Source: JADJVL01 sp039812765
GTDB taxonomy: Bacteria > Acidobacteriota > Holophagae > Holophagales > Holophagaceae
Reading direction: 5' to 3'
Length of the DNA stretch: 60,896 nt
Assembly (NCBI GenBank): GCA_039812765.1
Contig: JBDIBF010000011.1
Span: forward strand, 1-60,896
Shown in pieces: positions 51,752 to 60,896 of this stretch; the first letter of the stretch is position 1; each line of letters opens with the position of its first letter. The notes below the pieces were generated by a model. That model worked only from the letters and a program-made list of their open reading frames with translations. It ran no database searches and was not told where the DNA came from. The position numbers and the translations under genes were made by a program.

Positions 51752-52972
51752 TCAGGCCGGGGGCCCCGGGGGCTTCGACGGCGGCGCGCCGGGCCTGAGC
51801 ACGATGGTGAGCCGCCTGCCGTCACGGAGCACGTCGAACGCCAGGTCCGCGTCCGGCGGTTCCAGCTCCATGAGGTCGAAGAGCTGGATGTCCCGCTCGA
51901 TGGGCTTGCCCTGGAAGCCCACGATGAGGTCCCCGAGGGCCACCACGTCGTTGAGCTGGCGCCGGTCCTCCGTGCCCGGCTTGAAGCGCAGGCCCTGGAG
52001 CCCCGCCGCCGCCGCGAGGCTGCCGGGCTCCACTTCCGCCACCATCACGCCCTTTCGCACCCCGAGGAGGGCCGCGTGCTCGGGGAGGAGGGCGCTGAAG
52101 CCCAGTTTGGGCCTCACCAGCTGACCCTTCTGGATGAGCAGGGGCACGACCCGGTTCAGCGTGTCCACGGGGATCGCGAAACCGATGCCCAGCGAGAACC
52201 CCACGGCCGACTGGGTGGGGTTCAGGATCGCCGTGTTCATGCCGATGAGGCGGCCCGAGGAGTCGAGGAGAGGTCCTCCGGAGTTGCCCGGGTTGATGGC
52301 GGCGTCCGTCTGGATGGCCTGGCTGATGCGCCGCCCGCCCGAGGTCGGGACCTCCCGCCCCACCGCCGAGATGACCCCTGCGCTCAGGGTGTGGTCCAGG
52401 CCGAAGGGGTTGCCGATGGCCAGCACCGACTGGCCTGCCTGAAGGTCCGCCGAACGGCCGAGCCTGAGGGGCTTGAGCCGCTCGAGGGGCGCGAAGACCT
52501 GGAGCACGGCGATGTCGTACTCCAGGGAGCGGCCCACCACCTGGGCCTTGTAGGTCCTGCCGTCCGAGAGGGTGACCTGCAGGTCCTGGGCCTCGCCGAT
52601 GGGCGCGCCGCCGTCCTCGACGGTGATCACGTGGTGGTTCGTCACCACGTGGCCCTTCTCGTCCCAGACGAAGCCGGTGCCGGTGCCGGCGGGCTGGCTG
52701 AACACGTCGCCGAAGAGGTTGCGAAAGGTGGCGATGCTGGCGATGTAGACCACGGAGTCCTTGCTGGCCCGGAAGACCTCGGCCCGGCTCCGCTCTTCGG
52801 GCGTCAGGCGGCGCGTGGCGTCCACGGGCCTCCGGCCGCTGCCCTTCCTCGCCCGCTCGATGGCCTCCTTCTCCCGCTTCGGGATGTCGGGGTTCCGGCG
52901 CTGGTAGGGCTCCGGCGCCTGCGGAGGCACGGTCGCGGCCAGCAGGGCGGGGGGGAACACGGGAAGGACCAT
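51752..52972 (-). CDS. HtrA/Deg-type serine protease with one PDZ domain
   Basis: 406 residues with a hydrophobic export signal at the N-terminus. Trypsin-like catalytic triad His114 (TNHHVI), Asp153 (EYDIAVLQ) and Ser231 (NPGNSGGPLL). A PDZ domain follows (about 300-395; GLRFKPG, LGDLIVGFQGKPI). It should degrade or refold misfolded envelope proteins. Divergent from the TPR triplet, 89 bases apart. Confidence 0.92.
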   Translation of the reverse strand: MVLPVFPPALLAATVPPQAPEPYQRRNPDIPKREKEAIERARKGSGRRPVDATRRLTPEERSRAEVFRASKDSVVYIASIATFRNLFGDVFSQPAGTGTGFVWDEKGHVVTNHHVITVEDGGAPIGEAQDLQVTLSDGRTYKAQVVGRSLEYDIAVLQVFAPLERLKPLRLGRSADLQAGQSVLAIGNPFGLDHTLSAGVISAVGREVPTSGGRRISQAIQTDAAINPGNSGGPLLDSSGRLIGMNTAILNPTQSAVGFSLGIGFAIPVDTLNRVVPLLIQKGQLVRPKLGFSALLPEHAALLGVRKGVMVAEVEPGSLAAAAGLQGLRFKPGTEDRRQLNDVVALGDLIVGFQGKPIERDIQLFDLMELEPPDADLAFDVLRDGRRLTIVLRPGAPPSKPPGPPA

Positions 52973-53061
52973 GGCGGCTCCAGGGGACGCGCCTCCCAGG
53001 ATGCCCCGGATCCTCGGGGGGTGCCCGCGCATTGAGGTGGAAGTCCCGCGGGAAGTGAGCG

Positions 53062-54522
53062 ATGCTCCAGGTCCCGCCCCGCCTCATGCGAAGACGCGCC
53101 GCCGTCATCCTCCCCCTCCTGCTCCTGGCCGCCCTGGCGGGCCTCTGGACGCTCCGGCGTGTCGGACCGCTCCAGGCGCCCCGCCGGATCCAGGTCGTCG
53201 TGGCGCCCTCCTCCGACCCGGGGGGCCTGGACGCGGACCAGCGGGAGGGGCTGCGGCAGCTGATCGCGGACCACCTCGAGGTGCTGGGCGGGTTCAGCGT
53301 CCTCGAAGGCCTCCCGCCCGACGCGACCCTCCCGCCGGGCTCCCTCCGCCTCCGGGTGCGGGCCACCTTCTGGGACAGCCACCTGCGCCTTGACCCGGCC
53401 TGGGAGGGAAGCCGGGCCCCCGCCTCGATCCCCTCCCGCCCGGGAACCCCGGACTGGGCCATCACGGAGCTGCTGGCCCCCCTGGGCGTGCGCGGGGCCC
53501 CTCCGGGACTCCTCCGCCCCGACGATCCCGCCGCCTGTGTGGAGCTCATGGGCCTGCTGGGCCGGCCCGTGCTGGACAGCACCCAGGAGCCCGCCCAGCG
53601 CTTCGAGCGCCTGGCCGCGGCCCATCCGGGCTGCGCCACCGTGCAGTACGGTCTGGGGGGCGCGCTGTACGTGGCGACCCTCCACCATCCCGGGGAGCGC
53701 GCGAACGGGCCCCGCCGCGCGGAGGAGGCTTTTCGCGAGGGCATGAAGCTGCTTCCGGGCCTCCCCCGGGGCATCCGGGGCTACGCGTTCTTCGCCGCCG
53801 ACACCGGTCGCGTCCGGGAGGCCCTGGAGGCCAGCCTCGGCGCGGTGGACGCCTTCCCGCGGAGCCCCACCGCCGCGATGAGCGTCGCCTACCCGGCCCG
53901 GGTCTCGGGCCTGCTCGACGCCGCCGAGCGCGCCCTGCGGCGCCAGTCACGCCTCACGGGCCTTCCCGGGACCATGCACACCACCACCGACAACACGCGC
54001 CTCTATCGGGGCGACATCCCGGGCTTCGCCGCCAGCCTGGACCTCCCCCAGGCCGGCGCCCAGCCTGCGCTGCTGGACTTCTACCGGGGCTACGCGCGCC
54101 TCCTCGCCGGCGACCGCGCGCGCGCCCTGCCCTACTTCCAGCGGGCCCTCGCGGGCGAGGCGGTCGTCCCGGCCTTCCTTCCCCTCAGCCGCGTCTACGC
54201 CTTGGCGCTGGAGGGGCGCGAGGCCGAGGCCCTCCGCGAACTGGACGACCTGGCGCATTCCCGGCAGATGGTCCAGGTGCTCGACGGCGAGCTCACCTTC
54301 AAGGTCGCGGAGGCCTACGGATTCCTGGACCGACCGCGGGAGGCCCTGGAGCTGGCCAACCGCGCGGCCACCCAGGGCTTCATCTGCCTGCGGTGGTACG
54401 AGACCGCGCCCTTCCTGGCGGGGGCCCGCCGCCTGCCCTACTGGGCCACCCTCCGCCGCCACCTCCAGGAACGCCAGCGGATGATGGAGGAGCTCTTCCC
54501 CGCCACGCGGATCGGGCCGTGA
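53062..54522 (+). CDS. Membrane-anchored TPR-like protein, paralogue 1 of 3
   Basis: 486 residues. One N-terminal helix (AAVILPLLLLAALAGLWTL) anchors a soluble part. First comes an alpha/beta domain (about 40-150; RIQVVVAPSS, LRQLIADHLEVLGGF) resembling TolB-N/FlgO-like nucleotide-sized folds, then TPR-like helices (about 165-470). The C-terminus ends with QGFICLRWYETAPFLAGARRLPYWATLRRHLQERQ. All three tandem paralogues share this layout and end motif. Function unknown. An ATG at 53086 is a possible alternative start. Confidence 0.7.
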   Translation: MLQVPPRLMRRRAAVILPLLLLAALAGLWTLRRVGPLQAPRRIQVVVAPSSDPGGLDADQREGLRQLIADHLEVLGGFSVLEGLPPDATLPPGSLRLRVRATFWDSHLRLDPAWEGSRAPASIPSRPGTPDWAITELLAPLGVRGAPPGLLRPDDPAACVELMGLLGRPVLDSTQEPAQRFERLAAAHPGCATVQYGLGGALYVATLHHPGERANGPRRAEEAFREGMKLLPGLPRGIRGYAFFAADTGRVREALEASLGAVDAFPRSPTAAMSVAYPARVSGLLDAAERALRRQSRLTGLPGTMHTTTDNTRLYRGDIPGFAASLDLPQAGAQPALLDFYRGYARLLAGDRARALPYFQRALAGEAVVPAFLPLSRVYALALEGREAEALRELDDLAHSRQMVQVLDGELTFKVAEAYGFLDRPREALELANRAATQGFICLRWYETAPFLAGARRLPYWATLRRHLQERQRMMEELFPATRIGP

Positions 54523-55964
54523 CCCGCGCCCTCGCCCGCCGGGACCTGCTCCGGGGCGCCACCGCCTGCGGCCTCGGGCTCGCCGGCCTGTCCGCCCCGG
54601 CGCTCCTCGGCTGCGGCCGCCGGCGGGACCTCCGGCGGGTCTACCTTCGCGTGGAGGGCGCGGCGGGGCTTCCGTTGGACGGCCTGGGCGTCCTCCTCGC
54701 GGACCACCTCGAGTCCCTGGGCGGCTTCGCGGTGCTGCCCTGGCCGGCCCCCGACCACCCTCTCCCCGCCCGCAGCCGGGCCACCCTCCTGCGGCTGAGC
54801 CCGCGCCTCGGGGACCGGGGCCTCGCCTTCGACGTGGAGGTCTCCTATCCCAGCGGCCTGCGCCGCCCGGTCCTGTCCCTGCCCCCGGCGGAGCCCCTCC
54901 AGACCTTCACCCGCCTCGCCGGCGGCCTTCCCCTCCAGCTCACGCCCCCATCCGGGGAGGCCCTATGCCCGGGAGACGGACAGGTCCTGGCCCCCCTGCT
55001 GGAAGTCCTCGCCGACGAGGACGATCCCCGGCGCGGCCCGGAGCGGCTTGCCTTCAGCCGTGCCCTCGCCCGCGCCCATCCCGGCTGCGCCACGGCCCAG
55101 TTCCTCTACGCCAACCAGCTGTACAACCAGCTCCTCCTCCACCCCCTCGAGCAGGCCGTGCAATGGGGCGCCTTCCAGGCCTATCGCGCGGGGCTGGCCT
55201 CCGTGCCGGACCACCCGAGGGGCGTCTCGGGGTTCAGCCAGCTCCTGGCGGACTCGGGGCTGCACCGGGACGGCCTCTCGCTCCTCGAAGCCGCCCTGGG
55301 CCGGCATCCGGCGGTGCCCTCGCTCTACCGCGCCCTGGCCTACCTCGCCCGCACGGCGGGCCTGCTGGACCTGGCCCTGCGCGCCCTGGCCGAGCTGGGC
55401 CGGCTCACCGACGGGCAGCCCCGCTCCCACTGCGAGAACACCTACCTGTACGCCGGCGAGGCCGCGGCCCATCGGGCCACCTGCCGGCTGGAGGGCACCG
55501 GCCGGGACACGCGGGTCCACTTCTACCTCGGTTACCTCGCCCTGGCCGCCGGCGACCGGGACGGAGCCCGCGAGGCATTCCGGGCCGCCCGGACCATCCC
55601 GGGGGGCTGGTACGGCTTCGAGGGCCTCGCCAGCGTCCTGGCCCTCGCATTGGAGGATGGGCGGCCGGAGGCCCTGGCCCGGCTCAAGGCCCTGGCGGAC
55701 CAGCGCTCGGCCCTGCGGGCGCCGGACGGCGAGTTCACCTTCAAGCTCGCCGAGGTCGCCGCCTTCCTGGGTCAGACCGACCAGGCCCTGGAGTTGGGGG
55801 AGCTGGCCTTCACCCAGGGCTTCGGCTGCACCCGGTGGTACGAGCGCAGCCCCTTCCTGGCCCCCGTCCGGGGCACCGCGCGGTGGCAGGTCCTCCACGG
55901 CCACCTCCTCGAGCGCCAGTCCCTCCTCGAATCCCGCTATCCTCCCCGCCGCTTCGGGCTCTAG
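54519..55964 (+). CDS. Tat-type lipoprotein with TPR-like repeats, paralogue 2 of 3
   Basis: 481 residues from a GTG that overlaps the upstream stop (GTGA). The N-terminus has a twin-arginine motif (ARRDLLRG) and then a lipobox ending LLGC at residue 32, so export by Tat and lipid anchoring are predicted. Its siblings have plain membrane helices instead. The alpha/beta domain begins RRVYLRVEGAAG; helical repeats include RAHPGCATAQFLYANQLYN. The end motif is QGFGCTRWYERSPFLAPVRGTARWQVLHGHLLERQ. Confidence 0.7.
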   Translation: MTRALARRDLLRGATACGLGLAGLSAPALLGCGRRRDLRRVYLRVEGAAGLPLDGLGVLLADHLESLGGFAVLPWPAPDHPLPARSRATLLRLSPRLGDRGLAFDVEVSYPSGLRRPVLSLPPAEPLQTFTRLAGGLPLQLTPPSGEALCPGDGQVLAPLLEVLADEDDPRRGPERLAFSRALARAHPGCATAQFLYANQLYNQLLLHPLEQAVQWGAFQAYRAGLASVPDHPRGVSGFSQLLADSGLHRDGLSLLEAALGRHPAVPSLYRALAYLARTAGLLDLALRALAELGRLTDGQPRSHCENTYLYAGEAAAHRATCRLEGTGRDTRVHFYLGYLALAAGDRDGAREAFRAARTIPGGWYGFEGLASVLALALEDGRPEALARLKALADQRSALRAPDGEFTFKLAEVAAFLGQTDQALELGELAFTQGFGCTRWYERSPFLAPVRGTARWQVLHGHLLERQSLLESRYPPRRFGL

Positions 55965-55982
55965 CCGACCGGACCGCACGCC

Positions 55983-57494
55983 ATGGACTCCCCGACCCGT
56001 TCCTCCCCGAGCCCCGCGCCCTCGCTGGGCCTGCTCAGCGTCCTGGCCCTCGCCGGGCTCGCCCTGGCGGGCTTCCTGGCCCTGCGATGGGGCCACCTGC
56101 GACCCGCCGCCGACCCCCTCCGCATCCTGCTGGTCACGGAACAGCCTCCGGAGGGCGCCTCCCTCTCCTTCAACCAGGCGCGCTCCCTCGCGACCCTGCT
56201 GGAGGACGAGCTGTCCCTGACCCCCGGCGTGGCCGTGACCCCCGCCAACGCCCTGCCGGAGCATCCGGAGTCCGCCCGCCGCGCCGAGCCGGTGCTCATC
56301 CTCCTGCTCAGGCCCGTCCGCCAGGGGGACCTCCTGGCCCTGGACCTGCGGTGGACCTGGAGCCGTTCCGGAACCCTGGCGCCCTGGGAGGCGCGGCGGG
56401 TGGAGCCCCAGGCCCCCGCCGCGGCCTTCGCCGCGGCCCTCGCCGCCCTCCCCGCCCACCTCGCCCTTCCCGCCCAGGACGCCTACGTGCCCGCCAGCCC
56501 GGGGACCTTCTGGGAGCTGGTGGAGCTGATGGGGCTGCGCCTCGACAACCAGCGCATCCCCGAGGCCGTGGTCCGGGCGCGCCGGCTGGCCGCCCTCGAG
56601 CCGCGCTGCGCCTCCGCCTGGCTGAACCTTGGGAACCTCCTCAACCGCTCCCTCCTCGACGATCCGCAGGCCTCCAGCAGCCTGGAGCAGGCCGAGGCGG
56701 ACGCGGCCTACCGGCGCAGCCTCCAGCTGGCCCCGGGCCACCCGCGGGCCCTCTTCCGCGCCGCGATCTTCCGCGCCAGCAGCGGGAACCACCGGGAGGC
56801 CCTGGACCTGCTGCTGGATGCCCACACCCGGCGACCCGGGAATCCCCTGCTCCTCCTCGGCATCGTGAACGCCGCGCGCAACGCCGGCCTCCTCGACCTC
56901 GCCCTGCGCGCCGCGGACCTGCATGAACAGCTCACCCTCCCCGAGTTCCAGCCGCAGTCCCTCCAGCTCCTGCACCTCTACCGGGAGGACTTCCGCCGCT
57001 TCGAGGCGCGCCTCCAGGGCCGGCCGGGGCAGCTCCGTTACAGCATCGTCCTGTTCTACCGCGGCTACCTCGCGCTCCTTTCCGGGGACCGTCCGGGCGC
57101 CCGGGAGCACTTCAAGTCCTGCGAGGCGCTGGATCACGGGATCCCCAACTACCAGCGCCTCTCCAAGGTGTTCCGCCTCGCCTTGGATGGCGACGCCGCC
57201 TCCACGGCGCTGCTGGATGACCTGGACCGCGAGCGGGTGGGGCTGCGGGTCTCGGACGGCGAGTTCACCCTGCGCATGGCGGAAGCCGCGGCCTTCCTCG
57301 GACAGCCCGCCCACGCCATGGACCTGGCCGAGCGGGCCTACACCCAGGGCTTCGGCTGCACCCGCTGGTACGAGCGCAGCCCGCTGCTCGCAGGCCTCCG
57401 CGGAACCCCCCGCTTCCAGTCCCTGCTACAGCACCTCCGGGAGCGCCAGGCCATGCTGGAGGCCCGCTTTCCGCCATCGCGGTTCGGGCTCTAG
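55983..57494 (+). CDS. Membrane-anchored TPR-like protein, paralogue 3 of 3
   Basis: 503 residues. A membrane helix (LGLLSVLALAGLALAGFLALRW, about 15-36) precedes DPLRILLVTEQPPEGASL and a helical repeat region. This copy has the clearest TPR spacing (ASAWLNLGNLLNRSL, AAYRRSLQLAPGHPRALFRAAIFRASSGNHREALDLL). It ends QGFGCTRWYERSPLLAGLRGTPRFQSLLQHLRERQ, closest to paralogue 2. 18 bases separate it from paralogue 2, so the three form one operon. Confidence 0.7.
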   Translation: MDSPTRSSPSPAPSLGLLSVLALAGLALAGFLALRWGHLRPAADPLRILLVTEQPPEGASLSFNQARSLATLLEDELSLTPGVAVTPANALPEHPESARRAEPVLILLLRPVRQGDLLALDLRWTWSRSGTLAPWEARRVEPQAPAAAFAAALAALPAHLALPAQDAYVPASPGTFWELVELMGLRLDNQRIPEAVVRARRLAALEPRCASAWLNLGNLLNRSLLDDPQASSSLEQAEADAAYRRSLQLAPGHPRALFRAAIFRASSGNHREALDLLLDAHTRRPGNPLLLLGIVNAARNAGLLDLALRAADLHEQLTLPEFQPQSLQLLHLYREDFRRFEARLQGRPGQLRYSIVLFYRGYLALLSGDRPGAREHFKSCEALDHGIPNYQRLSKVFRLALDGDAASTALLDDLDRERVGLRVSDGEFTLRMAEAAAFLGQPAHAMDLAERAYTQGFGCTRWYERSPLLAGLRGTPRFQSLLQHLRERQAMLEARFPPSRFGL

Positions 57495-57529
57495 CGGCCC
57501 TTGGGACTCGCAGTAGCCTCAGGGCCGCT
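57493..57529 (+). terminator. Possible terminator hairpin after the TPR triplet
   Basis: AGCGGCCCT and AGGGCCGCT can form a nine-base stem around a 19-base loop, directly after the stop of paralogue 3. The loop is long and there is no T-run. Confidence 0.3.
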
Positions 57530-57560
57530 TGGGCCGACCTCGACCAGGGCGGGCGGCGGG

Positions 57561-57566
57561 TAGAAT
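57561..57566 (+). promoter_or_regulatory. Likely -10 element of icmF
   Basis: TAGAAT matches the -10 consensus at four or five positions and lies 34 bases before the icmF ATG. GAGGAAG directly before the ATG is the ribosome site. The -35 is not clear. Confidence 0.4.
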
Positions 57567-57600
57567 CGGGGCTCCGCCCGCCCGGGCCCCCGAGGAAGCC

Positions 57601-60600
57601 ATGTCCACCGCCGCCGCCGACGTGAAGGGCACCCTGGACGCCGACGGCGTCTACGTCCCCGCCCACAAGATCCGCTTCGTCACCGCCGCCAGCCTCTTCG
57701 ACGGCCACGACGCCAGCATCAACATCATGCGGCGCATCCTCCAGGCCAGCGGCGCCGAGGTCATCCACCTGGGCCACAACCGCAGCGTCAAGGACGTGGT
57801 GGACACGGCCCTTCAGGAGGACGCCCAGGGCATCGCCATCAGCAGCTACCAGGGCGGCCACGTGGAGTACTTCAAGTACATGGTGGACCTGCTGCGGGAG
57901 GCCGGCGCGGGCCACGTGCAGGTCTTCGGCGGCGGCGGCGGCGTCATCGTGCCTTCCGAGATCGCCGAGCTGGAGGCCTACGGCATCGCCCGCATCTACA
58001 GCCCCGAGGACGGCCGCGTGATGGGCCTGCAGGGCATGATCAACGACATGCTCCAGCGCACGGACTTCGATCCGCGGAGCAAGGGGGCGGCGATCCCCCT
58101 GGCCCGGCGCATCACGGAAATCGAGCTGGACGAATCGAGCGAGGAGATCAGTCCGGTCCAAGGCCGCACCGTCCCGGTGCTGGGCATCACGGGCACCGGC
58201 GGCGCCGGCAAGAGCTCGCTGACCGACGAGCTGGTACGGCGCTTCCTGGTGGACTTCCCGGGCAAGAGGGTGGCGATCCTCAGCGTGGACCCCTCCAAGC
58301 GCAAGACCGGCGGCGCGCTGCTGGGGGACCGCATCCGCATGAACGCCATCTTCCACCCGGACCTGACGAGCCGCGTGTTCATGCGCAGCCTCGCCACCCG
58401 CGCCGCCCACCGGGCCACCTCCCACGCCCTCGCGGCGGCCATCACGGCCGCCAAGGCCGAAGGCTTCGACCTGGTCATCGTGGAGACCGCGGGCATCGGC
58501 CAGAGCGACAGCTCCATCACGGACCTGGTGGACGTCTCGATGTATGTGATGACGCCGGAATACGGCGCGGCCACCCAGCTCGAGAAGATCGACATGATCG
58601 ACTTCGCCGACCTCGTGGTGCTCAACAAGGCCGACAAGCGCGGCGCCGAGGACGCCCTGCGGGACGTGCGCAAGCAGTTCCAGCGGGCCCGCAAGCGCTT
58701 CGACGAGGACGCTTCGGCCATGCCGGTCTACGCCACCATCGCCTCGCAATTCAACGACCCCGGCACCACGCGGGCCTACCGCGGGATGGTGGAGGCCCTG
58801 GCGGCGAAGACAGGCGTGGCCTGGGCGCCGAGGCTGGAGGCCCCGGGGGACGGCGCCGTGAAGCGCGCCATCATCCCCGGGGAGCGTGTGCGTTACCTCG
58901 CGGAGATCGCCGACACGGTGCAGGGCTACAAGCGGTGGGCGGCCAAGCAGGCCGACACCGCGGAGACCGCCTACGCCCTCTACGCCTCGCTGCAGACCCT
59001 GGGGGACCCCGTCCCGGCCCTCGCGGAGTTCTACGATTCGGCCCAGCTCACCGCCCCGATCGACGGCGAGGAGGCCGGGGGCGCCGACCGGGAGCATGCG
59101 ATCACCGTGCGCCTGCTCCGCCAGCGCTACCAGGAGCACCTCGGGGAACTGAACGCCGGATGCCGCAAGCTGCTGGCGACCTGGGAGCGCACGGTCCACG
59201 CCTTCTCCGACGACGAGAACGTCTACGTGGTGCGGGGCCGGGAGATCCGCACGAAGAACTACACGGCGACCCTGTCGGGCACGCGCATCCCAAAGGTCGC
59301 GCTCCCCGGGGCCCGGAGCTGGGGCGAGATCCTCGCCTGGCAGCTCCTGGAGAACGTGCCGGGCCGCTTCCCCTTCACCGCCGGGGTCTTCGAGTACAAG
59401 CGCTCGGGCGAGGACCCGACGCGCATGTTCGCCGGGGAGGGCACGCCCGAGCGCACCAACAAGCGCTTCCACTACGTGAGCAAGGGCCAGCCCGCGGCGC
59501 GGCTCTCCACCGCCTTCGACAGCGTGACGCTCTACGGCGAGGACCCCCACGAGCGCCCGGACATCTACGGCAAGATCGGCAACTCAGGCGTCTCCATCTG
59601 CACCCTGGACGACGCCAAGAAGCTTTACTCGGGCTTCGACCTGCTGGCGCCCAGCACGTCGGTGAGCATGACCATCAACGGTCCGGCGCCCATGCTGCTG
59701 GCCTTCTTCATGAACGCCGCCATCGACCAGAAGGCGGAGGCCTGGCTCATGGAGCACGGAAGGATGGCCGAGGCCCAGGCCAAGATCGACGCCCTCTACG
59801 CGGCGAAGGGACTCCCGCGGCCGCGCTACGCCGGGGCGCTGCCCGAGGGCAACACGGGCCTCGGACTCGCCCTGCTGGGCGTCACCGCCGACGAGGTGCT
59901 GCCCGCGGACGTCTACGCGAAACTGAAGGCCGAGGCGCTGGCCACCGTGCGCGGCACGGTGCAGGCCGACATCCTGAAGGAGGACCAGGCCCAGAACACG
60001 TGCATCTTCAGCGCCGAGTTCGCCCTGAAGGTGATGGGCGACCTCCAGGAGCGCTTCATCGCCGACCACGTGCGGAACTTCTATTCCGTCTCCATCAGCG
60101 GCTACCACATCGCCGAGGCCGGGGCGAACCCCATCACCCAGCTGGCCTTCACCCTGGCCAACGGCTTCACTTTCGTCGAGTACTACCTCAGCCGGGGCAT
60201 GCACATCGACGACTTCGCGCCGAACCTCTCGTTCTTCTTCAGCAACGGCGTGGACGCGGAGTACAGCGTCATCGGCCGGGTGGCCCGCCGCATCTGGGCC
60301 ACCGCCATGCGGGAGAAGTACCACGCCAACGAGCGCAGCCAGAAGCTGAAGTACCACATCCAGACCTCGGGCCGCTCGCTCCACGCCCAGGAGATCGACT
60401 TCAACGACATCCGCACCACCCTGCAGGCCCTCTACGCCATCTACGACAACTGCAACAGCCTGCACACGAACGCCTACGACGAGGCCATCACCACGCCCAC
60501 CGAGGAGAGCGTGCGCCGTGCCATGGCCATCCAGCTCATCATCAACCGCGAGCTGGGCCTGGCCAGGAACGAGAATCCGCTGCAGGGCGCCTTCATCGTC

Positions 60601-60896
60601 GAGCAGCTCACGGACCTGGTGGAGGAGGCCGTGCTGGCCGAGTTCCGCCGCCTCAGCGACCGGGGCGGCGTGCTGGGGGCCATGGAGACCATGTACCAGC
60701 GCGGCAAGATCCAGGAGGAGAGCCTCCACTACGAGCATCTCAAGCACAGCGGCGAGCTGCCCATCATCGGCGTGAACACCTTCCTCAATCCCCACCCCGC
60801 CGAGCTCGGCGCCATCGAGCTGATCCGCAGCACCGAGGAGGAGAAGCGCCAGCAGATCGACAACCTCCGCGCCTTCCACGCCCGCAACGCCGACCG
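57601..60896 (+). CDS. icmF: Fused isobutyryl-CoA mutase / G-protein chaperone (IcmF), 3' end outside window
   Basis: 1098 codons are visible without a stop. Domain order is that of IcmF. A B12-binding domain (SLFDGHDASINIMRRIL with the cobalt-ligand His, then SSYQGGHVEYFKYM, FGGGGGVIVPSEI) comes first. A MeaB-type GTPase follows (Walker A GTGGAGKSSL, DPSKRKTGGALLGDRIRMN, ETAGIGQSDSS, NKAD at the G4 position). The substrate-binding mutase barrel includes GRFPFTAGVFEYKR, ARLSTAFDSVTLYGEDP and SISGYHIAEAGANPITQLAFTLANGFTFVEYY. It interconverts isobutyryl-CoA and n-butyryl-CoA (some forms pivalyl-CoA) using adenosylcobalamin, with a built-in GTPase for cofactor loading. The C-terminus is cut by the window edge. 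Confidence 0.95.
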   Translation, partial: MSTAAADVKGTLDADGVYVPAHKIRFVTAASLFDGHDASINIMRRILQASGAEVIHLGHNRSVKDVVDTALQEDAQGIAISSYQGGHVEYFKYMVDLLREAGAGHVQVFGGGGGVIVPSEIAELEAYGIARIYSPEDGRVMGLQGMINDMLQRTDFDPRSKGAAIPLARRITEIELDESSEEISPVQGRTVPVLGITGTGGAGKSSLTDELVRRFLVDFPGKRVAILSVDPSKRKTGGALLGDRIRMNAIFHPDLTSRVFMRSLATRAAHRATSHALAAAITAAKAEGFDLVIVETAGIGQSDSSITDLVDVSMYVMTPEYGAATQLEKIDMIDFADLVVLNKADKRGAEDALRDVRKQFQRARKRFDEDASAMPVYATIASQFNDPGTTRAYRGMVEALAAKTGVAWAPRLEAPGDGAVKRAIIPGERVRYLAEIADTVQGYKRWAAKQADTAETAYALYASLQTLGDPVPALAEFYDSAQLTAPIDGEEAGGADREHAITVRLLRQRYQEHLGELNAGCRKLLATWERTVHAFSDDENVYVVRGREIRTKNYTATLSGTRIPKVALPGARSWGEILAWQLLENVPGRFPFTAGVFEYKRSGEDPTRMFAGEGTPERTNKRFHYVSKGQPAARLSTAFDSVTLYGEDPHERPDIYGKIGNSGVSICTLDDAKKLYSGFDLLAPSTSVSMTINGPAPMLLAFFMNAAIDQKAEAWLMEHGRMAEAQAKIDALYAAKGLPRPRYAGALPEGNTGLGLALLGVTADEVLPADVYAKLKAEALATVRGTVQADILKEDQAQNTCIFSAEFALKVMGDLQERFIADHVRNFYSVSISGYHIAEAGANPITQLAFTLANGFTFVEYYLSRGMHIDDFAPNLSFFFSNGVDAEYSVIGRVARRIWATAMREKYHANERSQKLKYHIQTSGRSLHAQEIDFNDIRTTLQALYAIYDNCNSLHTNAYDEAITTPTEESVRRAMAIQLIINRELGLARNENPLQGAFIVEQLTDLVEEAVLAEFRRLSDRGGVLGAMETMYQRGKIQEESLHYEHLKHSGELPIIGVNTFLNPHPAELGAIELIRSTEEEKRQQIDNLRAFHARNAD

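Overview
The window is very G+C-rich (about 70% by eye), tightly packed bacterial DNA with 43 protein genes and no RNA gene that I could recognise. The gene set suggests an environmental Gram-negative bacterium, most likely Acidobacteriota of the Holophagae (Geothrix-like). Pointers are a Ser/Thr kinase with a cysteine cluster just before its kinase domain, a fused B12-dependent IcmF mutase, secreted Ig-repeat proteins and many exported proteins. The lineage is an inference, not read from a marker gene.

Layout. 1-7.2 kb: an aromatic amine / tryptophan (kynurenine) catabolic run. It holds a semialdehyde dehydrogenase, the beta subunit of a 2-aminophenol 1,6-dioxygenase-like enzyme, its alpha subunit fused to a RidA-type 2-aminomuconate deaminase, an unusual 7TM-DISM receptor/Ser-Thr kinase chimera, and kynurenine formamidase (kynB). 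7.2-12.7 kb: a group 2-like sigma-70 factor, a DnaC-like ATPase with an altered P-loop, an MMPL/RND exporter and a MidA-type methyltransferase. 12.7-24.1 kb: two exported amidohydrolases (one without its metal ligands), then thpR, a MOSC protein, a DUF2059 protein, ribF, terC, rsmE, a hybrid histidine kinase, a DCC-family protein, a half-size GDT1 transporter, rnd and a methyltransferase.

24.1-34.3 kb: a lanthipeptide-type maturation and export locus. A full-length LanB dehydratase and a LanC cyclase run leftward. A HlyD adaptor, a C39 peptidase-ABC exporter and a second ABC exporter with a dead C39-like domain run rightward. No precursor peptide gene is visible. The 200-bp divergent region carries a LytTR-like pair of direct repeats. 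34.3-41.4 kb: uvrA, a CHAD protein, a sensor kinase, murI and prmA.

41.4-52.9 kb: a secretion-oriented region with a large exported PHP-type metallohydrolase carrying three near-identical Ig repeats, a sigma-54 activator, two thioredoxin-like proteins, a small putative beta-barrel, an M4 metalloprotease, a DUF1573-like protein and an HtrA protease. The PHP and M4 genes share a TTAAC-N5-TTAAC element upstream. 53-57.5 kb: a tandem triplet of membrane-anchored or lipoprotein TPR paralogues. 57.6 kb to the end: icmF, cut by the window edge.

The style is compact throughout. Start and stop codons commonly overlap (ATGA/GTGA), convergent genes end within 0-8 bp of each other, and several genes have a -10-like hexamer 6-8 bases before the ATG, as expected for leaderless mRNAs.
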